Shown here: one piece after another, positions 16,797 through 24,029 of the stretch | Position numbering within the stretch: the stretch's first letter is position 1 | How the letters are laid out: each line of letters starts with the position of its first letter | NCBI GenBank assembly: GCA_016196755.1 | Contig: JACPXC010000048.1 | Location: 1 to 64,000, forward strand | Source: Elusimicrobiota bacterium | GTDB taxonomy: Bacteria; Elusimicrobiota; Elusimicrobia; UBA1565 | Direction of reading: 5' to 3' | DNA: 64,000 nt | Position numbers and translations under genes: made by a program | Notes under the pieces: generated by a model | Database searches by the model: none | What the model saw: the letters and a program-made list of their open reading frames with translations, nothing else | What the model was told of the DNA's origin: nothing

Positions 16797-19529
16797 GTGC
16801 GGACCGCGGCCCAAGCGACGCGCGTCCCGGCGGCGGCCTACCGTCTCCAGCTCGGGGCGGCCTTCACCTTCGGCCGCGCCGCGCGGCTGACCCCCTATCT
16901 GCGCGAGCTGGGCGTGGACGCCGCCTATCTCTCGCCCTGCCTCAAGGCGGTGGCCGGCAGTCTGAGCGGCTATGACGTCATCGACCACGGCGCCCTCGAC
17001 CCCGCGCTGGGCGGGGCCGCCGGCTTCGAGCGGCTCTGCGCCCGCCTCGAGCGCGCGGGGCTGGCCCGCGTCGTCGACTTCGTCCCCAACCACATGGGCC
17101 TGGCCGGCAACCCGCTCTGGCGCGACGTCCTGGAGCGCGGCCCCGCCTCGCCCTGGGCGGGCTTCTTCGACATCGATTGGGAGCCCGCCAAGCCCGAGCT
17201 CAAGGGGAAAGTGCTCCTTCCCGTCCTGGGCTGCCTCTACGGCGACGCGCTCGAGGCCGGGGAGCTGCGCTTGGTCCACGATGCCGGAGTCCCCGAGCTG
17301 GCCTACGGCGACCAGCGCTTTCCGCTCTCGCCTGAGTCCCGCGCGGCGATGCTCCGAGGCGCCGAGACGCCCGCCCTCCTCGAGGAGCGCCTAGCCGCGC
17401 TCAACGGCCGGCCCGGCGACCCGCGCAGCTTCGACGCCTTGCACGAGCTCCACGAGGCCCAGAATTACCGGCTGGCGCACTGGCGGGTCGCCGCCCACGA
17501 GATCAATTACCGGCGCTTCTTCAACATCAACTCGCTGGCCGCCATCCGGATGGAGGACGAGCGCGTGTTCCGCCACTGCCATCGACTCATCGCGGCCCAG
17601 CTCCGCGCCGGCCGGGTGGACGGGCTCCGGATCGACCACCCCGACGGCCTCTACGAACCGGCGGGCTACCTGGCCAAGCTCCAGCGCTTGGCGCTGCGCG
17701 AGCGCGCCCTGGCGCTGGCCCCCGGCGCCGAGGCGGAGGTCGACGCGGCGTTGGGCGAACCCGAGTTCGAAGACGCGCGGGGCATCTATCTCGTCGTCGA
17801 GAAGATCCTCGGCCGCAAGGAGACCCTGCGTCCGGACTGGCCCGTCCACGGCACGGTGGGCTACGACTACCTCAACGCGCTCAACGGCCTCTACGTCCAG
17901 CGCGAGAACGAGGCGGCCATGAGCGCCGTCTACTCAGGCTTCATCGGCGAGGCGCTCGATTTCGCGCGCCTGGTCTACCAGACCAAGAAGCGCTTCACGC
18001 TGGCCGAGATGTCGAGCGAGATCCAGGACCTGGGCCGCAGGCTCGACGCGGTCTCCGAACTCAGCCGCCGCCACCGCGACTTCACGCGCATCGACCTGGT
18101 GCGGGCGATAGGCGAGGTCATCGACTGCCTGCCGGTCTATCGGACCTACATCGCCCCCGACGGGACGGCGAGTCCGGAAGACGAGAAGACCCTGACGATA
18201 GCGCTCGAGCGCGCCAAGAGGGCCGCGCCGGGCCTGCACCCCGCCGTCTTCGACTTCGTCCGCGAGGTCCTGCTGATGCGGTTTCCGGCCGGGACCCCGC
18301 CCGAGCAGGCCGCCGGCTACCGCGACGTGGCCATGCGCTTCCAGCAGCTCAGCGCCCCGGCGATGGCCAAGGGCCTCGAGGACACGGCCATGTACGTCAA
18401 CAACCGCCTGCTCTCCCTCAACGAGGTCGGCGGGGACCCCGAACACTTCGGCTGGTCCGCCGGCGACTTCCACCGCCGCAACGCCGAGCGCGCCGAGCGC
18501 TGGCCGGCCTCCATGCTGGCCGCCTCCACCCACGACTCCAAGCGCGGGGAGGACGTGCGCCTGCGCCTCGACGCCATCAGCGAGGTCCCGGAGGAATGGA
18601 AGGGCCTTCTGGCGCGCTGGGCCTTCTGCAACGAGCCCTGCAAGACGGCCGTAGGCGGGAAGCTTCAGCCGGGCCGCAACACGGAGTATCTCATCTATCA
18701 GACCCTCCTGGGGGCTTGGCAGCCCGGCGCGCGGGGCGACCAGGTCTTCTTCGAGCGGGTCTGGGACGCGCTGCTCAAGTCCGTCCGCGAGGCCAAGCAG
18801 GACACCAACTGGAACAATCCCGACGCCGAGTACGAAAGCGCGCTGAGGCGCTTCCTCGAGTCGATCCTCGCCCCCGTCCCCGAGAACCGGTTCCTGCCGC
18901 TCTTCGAGGAGTTTCAAGGCCGGTTGGCCCGCTGGGGGATGCTGAACTCGCTTTCCGCGCTGGCCCTGAGGCTGGGCTCTCCCGGCGTGGTCGACGTCTA
19001 CCAAGGCGACGAACTCTGGAACCTGACCTTGGTCGATCCCGACAACCGGAGGCCGGTCGATTTCCGGCGCCGGGTAGGCGCCTTGAGGGCGCTGCGGCGG
19101 ACGGTCGGAAGAGACGGGCCGGAGCGCACCGCCCGGAAGCTCGCCCGCTCGCCCGAGGACGGCCGGATCAAGCTCTTCATGCTCTGGCGAGGCCTGCGGG
19201 CGCGGCGCCGAAGCCCCGCGCTCTTCGTGGGAGGAGGATATAGCGCGCTGCGGGCCGAGGGTCCCCGCGCCGAGAACGTCGTCGCCTTCCTGCGCACCGA
19301 GGGCAGCCGCGTCGCTTTGAGCGCCGGTGCGCGGTTCTTCGCCGGCGGCGAGACGGCCTGGGAGGGCACCGGCCTACGACTCCCGCCGGCCCTGCGCGGC
19401 GTCGTCCTCGAGGATGCGTTCACCGGACGATCCTTCAGGGTCACCGACGCTGAGGAGCCGCGGCTGTCCGTCGCCGAGCTGTTCCGGGTGCTTCCCGGCG
19501 CGCTGGCGTTGAGCGCTCTCCCAGGCTAG
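16797..19529 (+). CDS. treY: Malto-oligosyltrehalose synthase TreY
   Basis: A GH13 intramolecular transglucosylase of about 910 residues that converts the reducing end of maltodextrin into a trehalose unit. Seen: PAAAYRLQL at the very start, VDFVPNHMG, RVDGLRIDHPDG and the catalytic-region YLVVEKILG, plus long family-specific insertions. The open frame runs far upstream but that part is a shadow of the ferritin-like gene. Two starts are possible: GTG 16797 (annotated) or CTG 16749, which overlaps the preceding stop codon as CTGA. No good ribosome-binding site supports either. The 3' end overlaps the Ogt frame on the opposite strand by 156 bp. Confidence 0.88.
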   Translation: MRTAAQATRVPAAAYRLQLGAAFTFGRAARLTPYLRELGVDAAYLSPCLKAVAGSLSGYDVIDHGALDPALGGAAGFERLCARLERAGLARVVDFVPNHMGLAGNPLWRDVLERGPASPWAGFFDIDWEPAKPELKGKVLLPVLGCLYGDALEAGELRLVHDAGVPELAYGDQRFPLSPESRAAMLRGAETPALLEERLAALNGRPGDPRSFDALHELHEAQNYRLAHWRVAAHEINYRRFFNINSLAAIRMEDERVFRHCHRLIAAQLRAGRVDGLRIDHPDGLYEPAGYLAKLQRLALRERALALAPGAEAEVDAALGEPEFEDARGIYLVVEKILGRKETLRPDWPVHGTVGYDYLNALNGLYVQRENEAAMSAVYSGFIGEALDFARLVYQTKKRFTLAEMSSEIQDLGRRLDAVSELSRRHRDFTRIDLVRAIGEVIDCLPVYRTYIAPDGTASPEDEKTLTIALERAKRAAPGLHPAVFDFVREVLLMRFPAGTPPEQAAGYRDVAMRFQQLSAPAMAKGLEDTAMYVNNRLLSLNEVGGDPEHFGWSAGDFHRRNAERAERWPASMLAASTHDSKRGEDVRLRLDAISEVPEEWKGLLARWAFCNEPCKTAVGGKLQPGRNTEYLIYQTLLGAWQPGARGDQVFFERVWDALLKSVREAKQDTNWNNPDAEYESALRRFLESILAPVPENRFLPLFEEFQGRLARWGMLNSLSALALRLGSPGVVDVYQGDELWNLTLVDPDNRRPVDFRRRVGALRALRRTVGRDGPERTARKLARSPEDGRIKLFMLWRGLRARRRSPALFVGGGYSALRAEGPRAENVVAFLRTEGSRVALSAGARFFAGGETAWEGTGLRLPPALRGVVLEDAFTGRSFRVTDAEEPRLSVAELFRVLPGALALSALPG

Positions 19530-20075
19530 GAGCGCCCGCTTGCGGGCCCTCCCCCATCGGTAGTCGCCGATGACCCCGGAGCCCTTGATGACGCGATGGC
19601 AGGGGATGAGGTACGCCACCGCGTTCTCGCCCACCGCGGAGCCCACGGCCCGGGAGGCCTTCGGCAGACCGACGGCCTTGGCCACGTCGCCGTAGGCGCT
19701 CACCCCGCCGGAGGGGATCCGCAGAAGGGCTTCCCAGACCTTGAGTTGGAACGCGGTGCCCCTCAGGTGGAGGGGAACGCGTCCTTTCCCGTCAGGGCGG
19801 AAGACCCGCCGGGACAGCCGCGACGCCGCCGCGGCGTCCGCCTTGAGGGCGGCCTTCGGCCAGCGCGCGCGCAGGCGGGAGACCGCCTTCTCCTTCCCCG
19901 CGGCGGCGAGGAACTCGAGGTGGCAGACGCCGCGCGCGGTCTCGGCCAGCAGGGCCGGACCGAAAGGGGTGTCGACGAAGCCGTAACGGACCTCCACGTC
20001 CGTGAGCCGCTGCTGCTCCAGGCGCCGCCGCCCGATGTAGGTGATGACTTTCTCGATCCGTTGGTAGGTGGTCAT
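19374..20075 (-). CDS. ogt: Methylated-DNA-protein cysteine methyltransferase
   Basis: A DNA repair protein that removes O6-alkyl groups from guanine by self-alkylation. The acceptor Cys159 sits in the invariant IPCHRV motif, preceded by GTAFQLKVWEALLRIP and followed by GVIGDYRWG. The family normally ends near residue 188; this frame continues about 45 residues, all encoded antisense to the end of treY, so the tail is odd and may be unconserved. ATG 20075 was chosen because TATCCT (20087-20082) ends 6 nt before it; the frame is open 12 codons upstream. No ribosome-binding site is seen, fitting a leaderless mRNA. Confidence 0.88.
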   Translation of the reverse strand: MTTYQRIEKVITYIGRRRLEQQRLTDVEVRYGFVDTPFGPALLAETARGVCHLEFLAAAGKEKAVSRLRARWPKAALKADAAAASRLSRRVFRPDGKGRVPLHLRGTAFQLKVWEALLRIPSGGVSAYGDVAKAVGLPKASRAVGSAVGENAVAYLIPCHRVIKGSGVIGDYRWGRARKRALLAWESAQRQRAGKHPEQLGDGQPRLLSVGDPEGSSGERILEDDAAQGRRES

Positions 20076-20081
20076 GAGGCT

Positions 20082-20087
20082 AGGATA
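20082..20087 (-). promoter_or_regulatory. -10-like hexamer, leaderless start of ogt
   Basis: On the minus strand TATCCT is followed by AGCCTC and then ATG at 20075, a 6-nt gap with no ribosome-binding site. Confidence 0.4.
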
Positions 20088-20226
20088 CGCGCGCGACGGG
20101 CGGAGCGACACCCGATTCTTGCCGCCCCTTCATTATAATTCACAAAAGCTTACCCGGGGTCCCAACAGGGCGTCGCATCGTCGGCGCTAGACTGTACTCC
20201 TGACCCGAACGGGTCGGGAGGACATC

Positions 20227-20646
20227 ATGCGGAATAGACAGGGCGCTTGCCTGGCGCTGGCTCTGGGACTGGCTCTGCCCGGCGTTTCGCTCGCGCAGGA
20301 CCCAGGAGCGACGGGAGCCGGCACCACCACCAGCGACGGTCAATCGACCACGAAGCCCGGGGGGGAAGGCGTCACCGGCACCGACTGGCGGCAGCCGGAC
20401 AACGCCGACGAGCAGCGCAAGAAGGACGGCCAAGTCATCGGAGCCGACGACGGCACGATGCGCGACGCCCCCAGCGCCATCCCGGAGGAGCACAAGGCCA
20501 AGAAGCGCTGGTGGCAGTTCTGGAAGCGCGGCGAGACCGAGGATAATGAGGACGCGCGCCTTCGCGAAGAGCGGCGCCGCACCGAGGAGCTGCGGCGTCA
20601 GGAGCAATCCAAGCAGGGCGTGGGCGTACCGCCGCAGCAGCCGTAG
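20227..20646 (+). CDS. Small secreted or periplasmic protein, unknown
   Basis: A 139-residue protein with a clear signal peptide (cleavage expected after SLAQ, about residue 24). The mature part is Gly/Thr-rich, then strongly charged, with a Trp cluster (RWWQFWKR, about residues 98-105) and a Glu/Arg/Gln-rich C-terminal helix. No domain recognised. It has GGGAGG 6 nt before the ATG, immediately after a small GACCCG/CGGGTC hairpin, and is a single-gene unit closed by a textbook terminator. Probably an envelope protein; function unknown. Confidence 0.65.
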   Translation: MRNRQGACLALALGLALPGVSLAQDPGATGAGTTTSDGQSTTKPGGEGVTGTDWRQPDNADEQRKKDGQVIGADDGTMRDAPSAIPEEHKAKKRWWQFWKRGETEDNEDARLREERRRTEELRRQEQSKQGVGVPPQQP

Positions 20647-20664
20647 CCCTTCCCTGAGACGAAA

Positions 20665-20698
20665 ACAACCTCTCCCGCTAGGGAGAGGTTGTTTTTTT
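20665..20698 (+). terminator. Intrinsic terminator
   Basis: ACAACCTCTCCC pairs perfectly with GGGAGAGGTTGT around GCTA and is followed by seven Ts. Classic rho-independent stop for the gene at 20227. Confidence 0.92.
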
Positions 20699-20760
20699 GT
20701 TGCGCCGCTCAGCCGAACGAGGAGTGCGACCAGTTCGTAGGAGCTCCGCAGGAGAGACCC

Positions 20761-20803
20761 TTGACAATAGAATAGTTTATCCTATACTATTACCGAACGG
20801 TAA
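20761..20803 (+). promoter_or_regulatory. Promoter and two operators of the AbiE-like pair
   Basis: TTGACA (20761-20766) and TATACT (20783-20788) with a 16-nt spacer make a near-consensus sigma-70 promoter. An imperfect palindrome ATAGAATAG/CTATACTAT (20767-20790, one mismatch) covers the spacer and -10, and a perfect TTACCG-AA-CGGTAA palindrome (20790-20803) lies between -10 and the ATG at 20806. Both are well placed for autorepression by the encoded antitoxin, as known for AbiEi. Confidence 0.75.
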
Positions 20804-20805
20804 CT

Positions 20806-22224
20806 ATGGCACTTAAACTATTCGCCTCATTGTCAGAGTCAAGCGCGGCAGACCTGGTTCGGGTCGTGCCGCGCCTCCTATCCGTGATATTGCCGCAAAT
20901 TGAGGTTGTGGACACGCTTCCGGAAGCGAAGTTCGGTTCTGTCCGAGTTGACCTCCGATGCAGGGTGAAAGTCGGAGGAGTTCGGAAAGACCTCATCGTC
21001 GAAGTTAAGTCCAAAGGCGAGCCAAAGTATCTCCTCAATGCGATCGGAAGTCTGTCCCTTGTCACTAAGCAGCGGCCGGACGCTTACCCCGTTGTTTTCG
21101 TGCCCAGCCTAACGCGGGAGGCTCGCGCGCTTCTTCGCCAAGCCGAGGTTGGGTACATTACTCTTCGGGGAGAAGCCTTCCTGAAATTCGATTCGGTTTA
21201 TATCGACAAAGAATCAGGAACCGCCGATCTTGAGGAAATGGCCGAAACCAATCTTCGCGCCCTTGAATCCCCCCGACGCTCGCGCGCCCTAAAAGAGCAA
21301 TACCAAAACATACTGAAGGAAGCGTCGGAGACGCGAAGATCGCGCAAGACCCTCGACTTCCCGTTCAGCGCCAAAGCATCTCGCGTGGTCCGTGCGCTCC
21401 TGGAAAAGCCGGACATGGGGTGGTCCATCTCTACGCTCGCCAAGGAAGCCCGGGTGGCGCCCCGGCTGGCACTCTTGGTGGTTAACAATCTTGATGCCGG
21501 CGGCTATGTGAAGAAGGTCCCGGGAAACATCCGGCTTGCTCAGCGCGACGCGTTGCTCGATAGCTGGAGCGCACTGTACCGATTTGAGAAGGCGAACCGG
21601 CTGAACTTCTGCTACTCGCTGGCCTCGGATTTCGAGGCGTTCTCGGCCAAGCTCGCGGCCTTGCCCGATGAACTGCGGGATGGATATCGTCTAACCATGT
21701 TTGCGGGCGCGTCGTTGGTCGCACCCTACGTGAGGTTCAACACGATTCACCTCTATGTCAGGAGCGGCCTTGAAGACTGGTTGAAGCGCCTCGATCTCGA
21801 GCGCGTCGAGTCGGGGGCCAATGTCGTCTTGGCGGAGCCATTCGATGAAGGAGTATTCGATTATCGCCAGACGAAGAAGGGACTGAGCATCGTCTCCAAT
21901 ACACAACTCTACCTGGATCTCTTCAATCTAAATGACCGGGCTCGGGAGCAGGCGGGGTTTCTCTTCAAGGAAACCCTTAAGCGCGTTACCCCAGGGAGCC
22001 TCGGGGAACGGATCAAATCCGCCCGCTTGGCGCGGATGGGCGAGCGCGGAGCAATGACGCAAAGAGGGCTGGCGGACTTCCTGCAAGTCTCTCCCGAGCG
22101 CGTGCAGGCTTGGGAGGAGAACGCGGAGCGCCCCACGGATGAACAACTCCAGAGACTTGCAAGATGGCTCCGCAAGCCGATCGGGTATTTCCTGACGGCG
22201 GGAACAGAGGATGCTCGAGCCTAG
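20806..22224 (+). CDS. AbiEi-type antitoxin with nuclease-like N-terminus and C-terminal HTH
   Basis: A 472-residue protein, much larger than a minimal AbiEi. Residues about 30-110 look like a PD-(D/E)XK nuclease fold: Asp49, then Glu66-Val-Lys68 on a strand (LIVEVKSK). Residues about 185-255 form a winged helix of the AbiEi/transcription-factor kind (RVVRALLEK, LAKEARVAPR), followed by an AbiEi_C-like middle. Residues about 400-465 are an Xre-type helix-turn-helix (TQRGLADFLQVSPERVQAWE). The antitoxin call comes from fold and from the adjacent nucleotidyltransferase. Base composition is clearly lower in G+C than neighbours, suggesting transfer. It overlaps the toxin gene by 14 nt. Confidence 0.65.
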   Translation: MALKLFASLSESSAADLVRVVPRLLSVILPQIEVVDTLPEAKFGSVRVDLRCRVKVGGVRKDLIVEVKSKGEPKYLLNAIGSLSLVTKQRPDAYPVVFVPSLTREARALLRQAEVGYITLRGEAFLKFDSVYIDKESGTADLEEMAETNLRALESPRRSRALKEQYQNILKEASETRRSRKTLDFPFSAKASRVVRALLEKPDMGWSISTLAKEARVAPRLALLVVNNLDAGGYVKKVPGNIRLAQRDALLDSWSALYRFEKANRLNFCYSLASDFEAFSAKLAALPDELRDGYRLTMFAGASLVAPYVRFNTIHLYVRSGLEDWLKRLDLERVESGANVVLAEPFDEGVFDYRQTKKGLSIVSNTQLYLDLFNLNDRAREQAGFLFKETLKRVTPGSLGERIKSARLARMGERGAMTQRGLADFLQVSPERVQAWEENAERPTDEQLQRLARWLRKPIGYFLTAGTEDARA

Positions 22225-23104
22225 AACAGTCTCCGATTACAGCAAAGAGGTCACCGAGGCCTCGAAGTCCGTCCTGCTTGAGGTCATGACAGTAGTCGGC
22301 GAGTACAGCCCGGCCATCGTCCTGATCGGCGGCTGGACGCCTTACTATCTGCTCCACTCGCGGCTGGCGTTCGATGGGACAGAGCCGTTGGCATTCGGTG
22401 CCGGGAAGTTCCGCCATGCCGGCTCCATCGATATCGATTTGGCCGTGGACCCAGCCAAGATCACGGGTGAGGAATATTCGACGATCATCAAGCTGCTTGA
22501 GAAACGAGGGTACACTCCGGACAAGGAGATCAAATTCCGTTGGAATCGAGCGATGCCCCGCATCGATGGGCCGATCGGCGTGGACTTTTTGACGACGAAG
22601 CCTCCGCTCGGCCAGGGCCGGGCGCGTCGACACCGCGAGGTTCAGGCGGACCTTCCAGCTCGGGCTACGGATCACCTGGAACTGGCCTTCCGCTGGAACG
22701 AGCCATTCATGCTCGAAGGAGAGCTCCCCGAGAAGGGCGGCAGGACCCGAGTCGAGATCAAGATCGCCTCGTTGCCGGCGATTGTCGGGCTCAAGGGGCT
22801 CGCGCTTGGAAACCGCTACAAGGAAAAGGACGCTTACGACATCTATGCCCTATGTCGACACTATCGCGCCGAGGTCTCCGATACCACCGAAATCCTGAAA
22901 CCGCATGTGGGGCTTGATGGACTCAAGGAAGGTATGGGGTGCATCCGAGCCAAGTTCACGACCGTGAAGGATGCCGGCCCCGCCTGGGTCGCGAAGTTTT
23001 TCGATGCGGCAAGTCCCGAGGATGAGTCCCGGATCGCTCAGGATGCGTTTCAGACCCTCGATCGAGTATTGAGGGGCTGCGGATTGCCTCAAGGCGCTGC
23101 ATGA
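22211..23104 (+). CDS. AbiEii-type nucleotidyltransferase toxin
   Basis: A 297-residue protein with the nucleotidyltransferase fold of type IV AbiEii toxins: GGWTPYYLL near residue 38, then the metal-binding SIDIDLAVD pattern (about 72-80), and the late KEKDAYDIYAL block corresponding to the conserved K..RD..DI of the family. AbiEii members modify tRNA acceptor ends or other RNAs and stop growth; the target of this one is unknown. It has the same lower G+C as its partner and ends about 160 bp from a tRNA-Asn gene. It may alternatively be a nucleotidyltransferase of a phage-defence pair. Confidence 0.75.
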   Translation: MLEPRTVSDYSKEVTEASKSVLLEVMTVVGEYSPAIVLIGGWTPYYLLHSRLAFDGTEPLAFGAGKFRHAGSIDIDLAVDPAKITGEEYSTIIKLLEKRGYTPDKEIKFRWNRAMPRIDGPIGVDFLTTKPPLGQGRARRHREVQADLPARATDHLELAFRWNEPFMLEGELPEKGGRTRVEIKIASLPAIVGLKGLALGNRYKEKDAYDIYALCRHYRAEVSDTTEILKPHVGLDGLKEGMGCIRAKFTTVKDAGPAWVAKFFDAASPEDESRIAQDAFQTLDRVLRGCGLPQGAA

Positions 23105-23220
23105 TGCCGATGGTGAAGAACCGTGATTTCTGAGACATTCTCGCTTCCAACCTCAGATGGGGATGCCGTGCTCAGAGGGCAGATCGATTTCCCGGATGTC
23201 CCGAGCTCTGGCCCAATGAA

Positions 23221-23242
23221 AAACGACCCTCTCGGGTCGTTT
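23221..23242 (-). terminator. Terminator of tRNA-Asn
   Basis: AAACGACCC pairs with GGGTCGTTT around a four-base loop; on the minus strand it is followed by Ts and lies 20 nt past the tRNA 3' end. Confidence 0.8.
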
Positions 23243-23262
23243 CACACGAATTTACAAAGTGG

Positions 23263-23334
23263 CTCCGGGCTCAGGACTCGAACCTGAAACCTTGCCGTTA
23301 ACAGCGGCCTGCTCCACCATTGAGCTAGCCCGGA
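23263..23334 (-). tRNA. tRNA-Asn (GTT)
   Basis: Complete cloverleaf on the minus strand: acceptor TCCGGGC/GCCCGGA, D-arm GCTC/GAGC, anticodon loop CTGTTAA (GTT) and T-arm CAGG-TTCGAGT-CCTG. The discriminator is G and CCA is not encoded. The lower-G+C AbiE pair lies on its 3' side. Confidence 0.93.
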
Positions 23335-23382
23335 ACGTGCCTCTATTCTAGCAATTGGGCGGGGCTGGAAGACCGGCCGTTC

Positions 23383-23979
23383 TCAGAAGGGGGGAGAGCC
23401 GCCTAGGCGATTGAAGAACGCGTTTCCGGAGGCGTATATCGGGGAGTTCCAGGCACCCCCGGTGGAAACGGCGGCCCACATCGAGACCCATGCGCCGCGG
23501 CTGCCGCGGTAGGAGCCCATGTATTTCCAGCCGGTGCCGCCCGTGAAGTAGGAGCCGCATTGCTCCTCATAGTATTGGATGAGGACGTAGGAGATAGTGT
23601 CGCCCCACATGGTGAAGCGGGCCTGGTCCGCCCTGACCGCGGAGGTGATCGTGCCCAGGGTAGGCCTCATCGTGTCCGCGGCCTGCTTGGTGGTCGCCTG
23701 GTCCCAGGGCGGCAGCGGCCAGACGTAGGACTGGATGCCGTCGAAGGCCAGCGTCTGGCGCGTGAAATAGATCTCCACGTTGCAGGCGAGCCAGCCCGTG
23801 CCGACCGGACCCGCCTTGATGGCCGGGCTCGCCGGCTCCGGCAGCGCAAGGGGGCCGGCACCCAGCGCCGCGGCGCCCTGCCTCAAGGCCGCTCGGATTT
23901 CCGCGCCCTCGGCATGCGCGGGGGTGAAGCCTGTGACGCCGACAAGTCCCGCGGATAGGGCTAGCGCCAAGAGTCTCAT
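23383..23979 (-). CDS. Secreted Trp/aromatic-rich protein, unknown
   Basis: A 198-residue protein with a signal peptide (MRLLALALSAGLVGVTGFTPAHA). The mature domain is rich in Trp, Tyr and Gly, and two cysteines (near residues 66 and 137) could form a disulfide. It resembles a compact beta-sandwich or phage-tail-like surface domain by composition only; I recognise no family. It is monocistronic on the minus strand with TATAAT (24009-24004) as a possible -10 about 24 nt upstream and a GGAG near the start. Probable location: periplasm or cell surface. Confidence 0.6.
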   Translation of the reverse strand: MRLLALALSAGLVGVTGFTPAHAEGAEIRAALRQGAAALGAGPLALPEPASPAIKAGPVGTGWLACNVEIYFTRQTLAFDGIQSYVWPLPPWDQATTKQAADTMRPTLGTITSAVRADQARFTMWGDTISYVLIQYYEEQCGSYFTGGTGWKYMGSYRGSRGAWVSMWAAVSTGGAWNSPIYASGNAFFNRLGGSPPF

Positions 23980-24029
23980 GACTGGATTCTCCGGAACGGC
24001 CGCCTATTATAGCAAATGGAGGGGTGATG

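Noticed and set aside
20690-20760. Left attachment site matching the tRNA-Asn 3' end
   Set aside because: No copy of the tRNA end was found at the left border of the low-G+C pair.
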